A stretch of DNA of 64,000 nucleotides from Microbacterium aurum. Lineage in GTDB: Bacteria; Actinomycetota; Actinomycetes; Actinomycetales; Microbacteriaceae. Position numbers and translations under genes: made by a program. The first letter of the stretch is position 1. Each line of letters opens with the position of its first letter. Below, one piece after another: positions 58,938-64,000 of the stretch. The notes under the pieces are model-generated. The model ran no database searches, was not told the origin of the DNA, and worked only from the letters and a program-made list of their open reading frames with translations. The DNA lies in assembly GCF_016907815.1 (NCBI RefSeq), contig NZ_JAFBCQ010000001.1, positions 186,001-250,000 of the forward strand, in the 5' to 3' direction.

Positions 58938-59222
58938 ATGACCGTACTCTCTCTGGCAGACGCGCGCGCATCGCTGAGCAAGCACGTTGAATCAGCGGTT
59001 ACCACACATGAGCGTTTCGAGATCACCCGCAACGGCGCACGCGTCGCGGTATTGATGAGCGCTGAGGACTATGACGCGCTCGTGGAGACGGTCGACATCC
59101 TGAGCAACCCAGACGAGGTCGCAGCACTGCGGACAGCGATCGCCGAGCTCGAGTCGGGCGACGTGTCGTCTGCCGATGAGGTTCGCGCGGCGATGGTCGC
59201 GCGCGGTCGGCTCGCCGGGTGA
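58938..59222 (+). CDS. Phd/YefM-type antitoxin
   Basis: A 94-residue antitoxin with the Phd/YefM DNA-binding N-terminus (LSLADARASLSKHVESAV, RFEITRNGARVAVLMSAEDYDAL) and an acidic C-terminal tail that would wrap the toxin. A TAGAAT -10-like box (58925-58930) lies only 8 bp before the ATG, so the mRNA is probably near-leaderless. The short palindrome GTAC-ATGACC-GTAC over the start could be its operator. It overlaps the RelE gene as GTGA. Confidence 0.9.
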   Translation: MTVLSLADARASLSKHVESAVTTHERFEITRNGARVAVLMSAEDYDALVETVDILSNPDEVAALRTAIAELESGDVSSADEVRAAMVARGRLAG

Positions 59223-59494
59223 GCGCCGCGTACGAGGTCGTCTTCACCCGATCGGCCAGGCGCGCGCTGGAAATCACGCTCCCAGAGGCCGTGGCGGCAG
59301 CGGCATTCGAGTTCATCATCGGCACGTTGGCCGGGAACCCACGGAGGGTCGGGAAGCCTTTGCGTGAGCCGCTCGCGCCCCTGTATTCAGCACGCCGGGG
59401 CGAGTACCGGGTGCTGTACCGGATCGAGGACGAACGACTGGTCATCGAGATCGTCACGATCGAACATCGCCGCGACGCCTACCACCGTCGCTGA
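59219..59494 (+). CDS. RelE/ParE-family toxin
   Basis: A 91-residue toxin of the RelE superfamily: YEVVFTRSARRALEITLPEAVA, NPRRVGKPLREPLAPLYSARRGEYRVLYRIEDERLVIEIVTIEHRRDAYHR. The basic residues in the C-terminal part match those that cleave mRNA in RelE. The GTG start overlaps the antitoxin stop, so the two are made in a coupled way. Stabilisation or stress response is the usual role. Confidence 0.9.
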   Translation: MSAAYEVVFTRSARRALEITLPEAVAAAAFEFIIGTLAGNPRRVGKPLREPLAPLYSARRGEYRVLYRIEDERLVIEIVTIEHRRDAYHRR

Positions 59495-59551
59495 ACATCG
59501 TCTCGGGCAACCAGGGAGGGCCCGCCGTCGACGCGGCGGAGCCGTTACTTC

Positions 59552-59977
59552 AGAAGATGTGCGCTTGATGTTTCACAGCTCTCCGACTCGAAGGGAATTC
59601 TCTCGATGTTGCCCCTCATGCGGGCTATCGGTCAGATGACCGGGAAGCCGACGGGGCTGGAGAAGTTCGATGACGGCACATTCGATGCGATGGCCGAATT
59701 CGGTGCGGCAATGGACGGCGCCAGCATCATCCTCGGAGACCTTCCCGATGACTCAAGATTCGCCGTCCAGGAGCCTAGTGGTGTAACGGTAGTGGGGATC
59801 GGCCGGGTGGTGGGCAAGGTTGTGACCACCTGGCCGTCGGGCCAGTGGAAGCCCCTGCCTGGCATCCCTATCTACTCGCAGCTTCCACGAGAGGCGAGGT
59901 GCGAACTGGAGCGCAAGGGACCGCCCAAGGGCTCGGAAATGATGTGGTGTCAGGCGAGGAGTGTTTCTCCGATGTAG
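59552..59977 (+). pseudogene. Fragment of an uncharacterised protein gene
   Basis: A coding-like stretch: SQLSDSKGILSMLPLM, GLEKFDDGTFDAMAEFGAAM, SIILGDLPDDSRFAVQEPSGVTVVGIGRVVGKVV, TTWPSGQWKPLPGIP. The style is that of an intact cytoplasmic protein, but the frame has no convincing start before it and runs into the DyP gene at its end, overlapping it on the opposite strand. I regard it as a remnant truncated at both ends. An ATG at 59606 could still give a 123-residue product. Confidence 0.5.
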
Positions 59978-61173
59978 CCGCCGGGCGAGCATCCTGGCGG
60001 GACGGCGAACACGGCTGATCCGATGGGGGTGGTCCATTCATTGAGGAGGTCAAGTTCGTCGAGTCTGCGCTGGATGGGGGTGAACTGGGCGTCGATATCG
60101 GCTTGGAAGGAGACGAAGATGAGTCCGGAGTCGGATACCTCGGTTCCGATGGGTCTTTCGTCGTAGTTGTAGGCGCGGCGGAAGATCCGCTGCGTCTCGT
60201 CGTCGGGCCGGGCGCGGCGCATGTGTGAGAACTCGGGGATGACGGGGAACCCGATCGTCGTCTTCGCGGCGAAGTCGGGTTCGTCGTGCTCGGCGGTGCC
60301 GGTCAGCGGGGCGCCGCTGGTGAGGCTGCGTCCTACGGATTGTTCCCGGCCGGGCCGGTCGAGTTTGTCCCATTTGTCGAGATTCATGTGGATGCGGCGG
60401 ACGACCATGCCGGTGCCGCCGGCGAGCCAGCCGTCGCTGGACCAGACCACATCGTCGAAGTGCGTGGTGCCCGGTCTCGGGTTGGTGGTGCCGTCGACCT
60501 GTCCGAACAGGTTCCGCATGGTGGTGCCGGGCGCGACCGATCCGTATGCGCGACGGAATCCCTGTTGCGTCCACCGCACGTCGGCGAAGCTGCGTGCGTC
60601 CTTCAGGAGCATGCGCGTGGCATGCGCGACGGTGACGGGGTCGTCTGCCGCGATCTGCAGCAGAAGGTCGCCGTCGTTGAACTCGTCGCGCAGCTGATCG
60701 ACGCCGAAGGCGGGAAGCGGCTGCAGCCAGGCGGGCGCCTGGCCGCCGGCTCGGGACACGAAGCCTGGTCCGAACGCGAAGGTGACCGTGAGCCGCGCCG
60801 GGGTCAGCGCGAGTTCCGGTTCGGAGTCCGCCAGTGCTGCCCGTCCCTGGGTGAGGCGTTCGGCGTCGTCGCTGAGGACGCGCATGAGACGCCGCAGCTG
60901 GTCGCGGTCGACGTCGTCGTGCAGGTCGAGCGCGATGAAGGTCCCGTGCGCCTGGGCATCCGTGTCGATGCCCGCCTGGTGCGCGCCGTGGAACGGAACG
61001 ATCTCATCGCCGTTCAAAGGTGCGGAAGGTGAGGCGACCGTGGTGATGGAAGGGGTGAGCGCGAGGTCGATGCCGATGGCGGCAGCGGCGCCGACGCCGG
61101 CGACAGTCCCCCCGAGGAGGAACTGTCGCCGCGTCGAACCTGATCGACGGGCGCCCGATTCGGGCGCTGCCAT
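59950..61173 (-). CDS. DyP-type heme peroxidase, Tat-exported
   Basis: A 407-residue dye-decolourising peroxidase. The N-terminus carries a twin-arginine signal (STRRQFLLGG, then a hydrophobic Ala/Gly stretch), so it is exported folded. The family motif GQVDGTTNPRPG contains the distal Asp, and FRRAYNYDERPIG and GLIFVSFQADID are typical of the EfeB/DyP group. It lies in one operon with PCuAC and CopC genes, as in the Streptomyces DtpA copper-trafficking system, so a role in copper handling at the membrane is more likely than iron extraction. Its start shares a base with the PCuAC stop. Confidence 0.9.
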   Translation of the reverse strand: MAAPESGARRSGSTRRQFLLGGTVAGVGAAAAIGIDLALTPSITTVASPSAPLNGDEIVPFHGAHQAGIDTDAQAHGTFIALDLHDDVDRDQLRRLMRVLSDDAERLTQGRAALADSEPELALTPARLTVTFAFGPGFVSRAGGQAPAWLQPLPAFGVDQLRDEFNDGDLLLQIAADDPVTVAHATRMLLKDARSFADVRWTQQGFRRAYGSVAPGTTMRNLFGQVDGTTNPRPGTTHFDDVVWSSDGWLAGGTGMVVRRIHMNLDKWDKLDRPGREQSVGRSLTSGAPLTGTAEHDEPDFAAKTTIGFPVIPEFSHMRRARPDDETQRIFRRAYNYDERPIGTEVSDSGLIFVSFQADIDAQFTPIQRRLDELDLLNEWTTPIGSAVFAVPPGCSPGGYIGETLLA

Positions 61174-61730
61174 CAGTTGCTCGGAGTGGGGCTCGGGCTC
61201 ATGTCCATGTCCATGTCGTCTCCCTCGTAGTTCTCGTTTGCGCCCGAGTAGTCCTTCACCGGGGCGGTGAACTCGTACGTCGATCCGTCGGAGAACGTGA
61301 GAGTGAACGTCGCCTCGTCGCCTGCTGCGAGCGGGGCGGTGAGGTCCATCAGCATGATGTGGTTTCCGCCCGGTTCGAGCACGAAGCTGCCCCCGGCGGG
61401 GATGACGAAGCCGCCGTCCTTCTCCTGCATGACCATCTCGCCCGAGTCGTTCTCGACGGTCTCGTGCAGCTGCAGCATGGTGGATGCCGGGGACTCCGCG
61501 GACACGAGTGTGATGTCCTCATCCGACTCGTTGTTCAGGGTACCGAACGCGGCGGACATGCCCGAGTCCGCGGCCTTGACCCACGCGTCGGTGATGGTGA
61601 CGGCGTCTCCGGCGGGTGCCGAGGTCGCCGCTGCTTCAGGGGTGGTGGTGGATGCGCAGCCGGACAGGGCGAGGACGGCGGCGGCGAGTAGGGCGCTCAG
61701 GCGCGCGCCGGTCTTGATGCGAGTGTTCAT
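61173..61730 (-). CDS. PCuAC-type periplasmic/extracellular copper chaperone, lipoprotein
   Basis: A 185-residue protein with a signal peptide ending in the lipobox LSGC. The copper site of the PCuAC family is visible as LQLHETVENDSGEM followed by VLEPGGNHIMLMDL (His, Met, His, Met). An additional Met/Asp-rich tail (DDMDMDMS) may bind metal too. It would deliver Cu(I) to extracytoplasmic proteins. It overlaps CopC (ATGA) and the DyP gene (TGATG). Confidence 0.92.
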   Translation of the reverse strand: MNTRIKTGARLSALLAAAVLALSGCASTTTPEAAATSAPAGDAVTITDAWVKAADSGMSAAFGTLNNESDEDITLVSAESPASTMLQLHETVENDSGEMVMQEKDGGFVIPAGGSFVLEPGGNHIMLMDLTAPLAAGDEATFTLTFSDGSTYEFTAPVKDYSGANENYEGDDMDMDMSPSPTPSN

Positions 61731-62302
61731 GAGGAAGTGCCTTTCTTACGGCGAATGAGATGAATGAGGGCGTAGACGGCGGTCGCTGCGAGGGCGCCGC
61801 CGGCGCCGACCAGGAGAATGCGGAGCACTCCCTGGTCCTCTTGTGTGCTCTGGTCCTGCATCGCGACGGCAGGGTCGGTCGATGCGCTTTCGGGTGTGTC
61901 GGTGGCGGCCGGTGTGCGTGTGAGCGGTGCCGCTTCACCCACGGTGAACGGGACCAGCCCGCTAATCGGATGCCCGTCCTCCGAAACGACCCGCCAACGG
62001 ATCTCGTACCCGCCCTCGGGCATCCCGGCACCGAGCTCCACGGTCACCGTGCCGCTCTGAACCGTCGGCTCACCGACGGCCCAGTCGCGCCCCGCACCAT
62101 CCGCCACGATCACCGCGGCGCCGATCGTGAGCACATCTGCGGAGAACGTCAGAGAGATCTCCGCCGGCGCTTCGGAGAGTTGAGAACCTGACGCGGGAGT
62201 GCTGGAAATCAGCTCGTCATGCGCCGCAGCGGGCGACGCGCTGACCAGCACGATCGTCGCCGCAACGGCGACCGCGAAGAGCACGGACGGGGAACGGGAC
62301 AT
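61727..62302 (-). CDS. copC: CopC-domain copper-binding protein
   Basis: A 191-residue protein: signal peptide, then mature N-terminus AHDELISSTPASGSQL with the first copper His, and a beta-barrel ending in RWRVVSEDGHPISGLVPFTV with the second His. A Thr/Ser-rich linker leads to a C-terminal transmembrane helix (about 162-182) and a basic end, so the domain is tethered to the outer face of the membrane. The ATG at 62302 gives a normal signal sequence. It is cotranscribed with PCuAC. Confidence 0.92.
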   Translation of the reverse strand: MSRSPSVLFAVAVAATIVLVSASPAAAHDELISSTPASGSQLSEAPAEISLTFSADVLTIGAAVIVADGAGRDWAVGEPTVQSGTVTVELGAGMPEGGYEIRWRVVSEDGHPISGLVPFTVGEAAPLTRTPAATDTPESASTDPAVAMQDQSTQEDQGVLRILLVGAGGALAATAVYALIHLIRRKKGTSS

Positions 62303-62377
62303 CGGGCACCACCAATCGATCGCGCACCCGGAAGGCGCGCACACGAAGCCAGCCGACAAACAGTCGGCCGAGCAGAG

Positions 62378-62998
62378 TCAGAGCGCGATCGGAAGAGGGG
62401 GGCCGCGGTGGCGGTGAACCGACAGGCGTGCCGCCGGCCGGACAATCCAGCCCGGCGCGTCTGCGACACCGGCGGGGCGCGTCACGGTGAGTGCGGGGAT
62501 CACGTCGTGTGTCACGACGCGGCGCGCCCACGCGCGCAGTCGATGACCGAGCGCGAGCAGAGCCCGCAGCGTGCGCTCCCCCTGGTACAGCGCCGCGATC
62601 GTCACCGCCGCAGCGATCCCGTGCCCCACCCACATCGAGGGGTCGGCGCACAGCGCCGCCACCGTCGACTCGCCGCCGCTCGGAAGCACCGGCATCCCCG
62701 AGTGATGCTGATGCCCTGACGATGTGGAGCTCGAGTCAGATGCGGACACCGCACCCATAACGAAAAGCGTGTGGAAGAGAAGCTGGCTCACAATCACGCT
62801 CACAGCCAGACGCAGCCTCGAAAGCCCGCGACCGGTGAGCAGGGTGCTGACCATGACCGCGAGCACCCAGGGAGCGGCGATGCCCACCCACCCCGGGATA
62901 TCTCCGCCTGCAACCACGTGCGACAGCAACGCCGTGAACGTCGCGACGGACGCGACGAAGACGCCACGCGCAACGCGCGGTGCACGGGAGGAACGCAT
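62378..62998 (-). CDS. Integral membrane protein with His-rich loop, copper-cluster associated
   Basis: A 206-residue protein with about four hydrophobic segments (10-30, 36-54, 60-84, 120-140). The loop SSTSSGHQHHSGMPVLP and the C-terminal SVHRHRGP contain His clusters that could bind metal. I do not recognise the family. It is the first gene of the copper operon, 75 bp before CopC, so a role in copper transfer or sensing is inferred from position and His content. Confidence 0.7.
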   Translation of the reverse strand: MRSSRAPRVARGVFVASVATFTALLSHVVAGGDIPGWVGIAAPWVLAVMVSTLLTGRGLSRLRLAVSVIVSQLLFHTLFVMGAVSASDSSSTSSGHQHHSGMPVLPSGGESTVAALCADPSMWVGHGIAAAVTIAALYQGERTLRALLALGHRLRAWARRVVTHDVIPALTVTRPAGVADAPGWIVRPAARLSVHRHRGPPLPIAL

Positions 62999-63134
62999 AC
63001 GCCCAGTGTGCCAGGTCCCGGACCTGAGCGACTTCGGCCGGCAATCGCTCCGATAGCGGCACCATCGCGGCCGCGGGCATCTGCGGGGCGCCCCTTTCCG
63101 AGGCAAGGCACCGCAGTTGCCCTCGGGCCGTGGT

Positions 63135-63420
63135 CTAGAAGATGTGGGCCTCATACGAATCGAGGCGTGCCTGATGACGGTTCTGGAGCTCTCGGTACAC
63201 AGTGGCGCGGGACACGCTGAATAGTCCCGCAAGTTCCGTCTGGCTGTACTCGCCCCGGTCGTAGATCTCGAACAGCAGCTTCCGCTGCGGCCCGGTGAAT
63301 TTCGGCTGCTTGCCCTTCAACCGTCCCTTCGCACGCGCAACGGCCATCCCCTCACGCGTCCGCATACTGATGAGGTCCCGCTCGAACTCGGCGACCATCG
63401 CCAGAACGCTCAGGGTGCGC
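63135..63420 (-). pseudogene. Truncated serine recombinase (resolvase/invertase family), C-terminal part
   Basis: The frame contains the end of the catalytic domain and the DNA-binding tail of a Tn3-type resolvase: TLSVLAMVAEFERDLISMRTREGMAVARAKGRLKGKQPKFT, followed by the HTH YSQTELAGLFSVSRATVYRELQ. The N-terminal catalytic domain with its Ser is missing, and the sequence above 63420 no longer matches. This is a transposon remnant next to the copper and rhodanese genes. The segment 63421-63585 shows no gene. Confidence 0.8.
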
Positions 63421-63589
63421 CGCCGAAGGCGACGAGACTACCGGGATCCCCAAGCGGGCATTACCGGTAGGGGAGGTTCGTGAGCGGCTGAAGCTGCGCG
63501 CGGTTGCCATCTCTCGCGTGCGGTGCGCGCTGAGCGCCCGGCCGCGAGCGTCGTCTCTCCCCATCTCGCTTCGCCGATTCGCCCGACAG

Positions 63590-63630
63590 ATACCCCCGGG
63601 TGTATAGTTTACGTATACCCCCAGGGGTAC
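63590..63630 (+). promoter_or_regulatory. Promoter with two CsoR-like operators
   Basis: ATACCCCCGGGTGTAT (63590-63605) and TACCCCCAGGGGTA (63616-63629) are GC-centred palindromes flanked by TA, as in CsoR/CstR operators. Between and over them is TATAGT, a possible -10 box. They sit 20-60 bp before the small Cys-rich gene and the rhodanese gene. A CsoR-family sensor of copper or persulfide would relieve repression; no such gene lies in the window. Confidence 0.65.
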
Positions 63631-63652
63631 CGACGGATGAGGAGGAACAAGC

Positions 63653-63787
63653 GTGTGCAGCAAAGTGACCTGCGGGGAGTGCGGCAAGGCGACGTGGGCC
63701 GGGTGCGGCCAGCACGTCGAGGATGCGCTGTGGGGTGTGCCGGCAGAGGAACGGTGCCCCGGCCACGACCAGGCCGAGGTCGCGTGA
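63653..63787 (+). CDS. Small Cys-rich protein of rhodanese operon, 44 residues
   Basis: Starts with GTG after GGAGGAAC. The product, MCSKVTCGECGKATWAGCGQ, then HVEDALWGVPAEERCPGH, has six Cys residues arranged as CxxC pairs, likely a small zinc or copper site. Proteins with the TWAGCGQH motif commonly stand beside rhodanese genes in Actinobacteria. Its stop overlaps the rhodanese start (GTGA), so they form one operon. Confidence 0.72.
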   Translation: MCSKVTCGECGKATWAGCGQHVEDALWGVPAEERCPGHDQAEVA

Positions 63788-64000
63788 ATACGATGCGCCG
63801 CCTTCGACTGCTGGCGCTGCCGGCACTTGCGATCATGTTTGGCGCCGCCACGGCATGTGCTCCGGCGGTCACCCCCGTAGAGGTGACCGAGGAGACCACC
63901 GTAGTCGACGTTCGCACCCCTGAGGAGTACGCCGGCGGGCACCTCGACGGTGCGGTAAACATCGACGTGAGCGCCGCCGACTTCACGGCCGAGCTCGCAG
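63784..64000 (+). CDS. Rhodanese-like lipoprotein (partial, 3' end outside window)
   Basis: The first 72 residues are visible: a signal peptide with lipobox (FGAATAC), then the rhodanese-domain start VVDVRTPEEYAGGHLDGAVNIDV. The active-site Cys would lie beyond the window. Start is the overlapping GTG at 63784 or the ATG at 63793. Extracytoplasmic rhodaneses handle sulfane sulfur; with CsoR-like operators upstream this suggests persulfide or copper response. Confidence 0.8.
   Translation, partial: MNTMRRLRLLALPALAIMFGAATACAPAVTPVEVTEETTVVDVRTPEEYAGGHLDGAVNIDVSAADFTAELA

Overview
The window is high-GC DNA with densely packed, frequently ATGA-overlapping genes, and it looks like a chromosomal segment of an actinobacterium of the family Microbacteriaceae (probably Microbacterium or a close relative). 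Supporting signs are the actinobacterial gene families, the many copies of the word GGATGCCG/CGGCATCC, an FHA/STPK/MoxR/Ig-like protein operon and AICE-type mobile genes. No rRNA, complete tRNA or CRISPR array was found.

Layout. (1) 1-13362: the right-hand part of an integrative and conjugative element of the actinomycete type (AICE). Genes int (cut by the window edge), xis, a HUH replication initiator, a lipoprotein, an FtsK/TraSA-like translocase and a Pra-like protein form one overlapping minus-strand operon. The cargo is a restriction-modification cluster (NgoFVII-like PLD nuclease, C5 methylase, Vsr, AlwI-like nuclease), an IS1634-like insertion and a two-gene DUF262 + RelA/SpoT-like pair. 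The element appears to end at a 44-bp tRNA-Phe 3'-end-like att sequence (13319-13362). (2) 13400-16370: a scar region with an IS630 element, a HigBA toxin-antitoxin pair, a truncated methyltransferase and a frameshifted acetyltransferase. (3) 16422-31363: ordinary chromosomal genes, namely a regulated membrane protein/XRE pair, an oxidoreductase, a deacetylase-like lipoprotein, a GT2-GtrA glycosyltransferase, a glutaredoxin, an MFS transporter, an aldehyde dehydrogenase, a DEAD-box helicase, prolyl aminopeptidase (frameshifted), a zinc peptidase, malate dehydrogenase, a broken Na+/H+ antiporter and a resolvase-like protein. (4) 31703-48649: a nine-gene minus-strand operon starting with a 2035-residue membrane-anchored Ig-like/FN3 protein and running through MoxR, DUF58, a transglutaminase-like membrane protein, RDD-FHA, PP2C phosphatase, FHA, Ser/Thr kinase and FHA-HTH. 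(5) 48924-58835: DNA repair and metabolism (UvrA-like, Tag, acyl-CoA oxidase, a degraded GH3 glycosidase, RecQ). (6) 58938-64000: a Phd/RelE pair, gene remnants, a copper-handling operon (membrane protein, CopC, PCuAC, DyP peroxidase), a truncated serine recombinase and the start of a rhodanese operon under CsoR-like operators.

How the parts work together. The AICE genes would excise, replicate and transfer the element as double-stranded DNA, while its cargo looks like a defence island. The best candidate for an undescribed system is the translationally coupled DUF262/RelA-SpoT-like pair at 11231-13182, whose synthetase-like protein keeps several catalytic motifs but has an altered substrate motif. 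In the large operon, the kinase and phosphatase probably set the phosphorylation state read by three FHA proteins, linked to a MoxR/DUF58/transglutaminase-like module and a giant surface protein. A recurring feature is long-armed inverted repeats within about 60 bp of stop codons in six intergenic regions. Several genes are broken by small indels or internal deletions, two of them in or near G/C runs where a sequencing error should be excluded.
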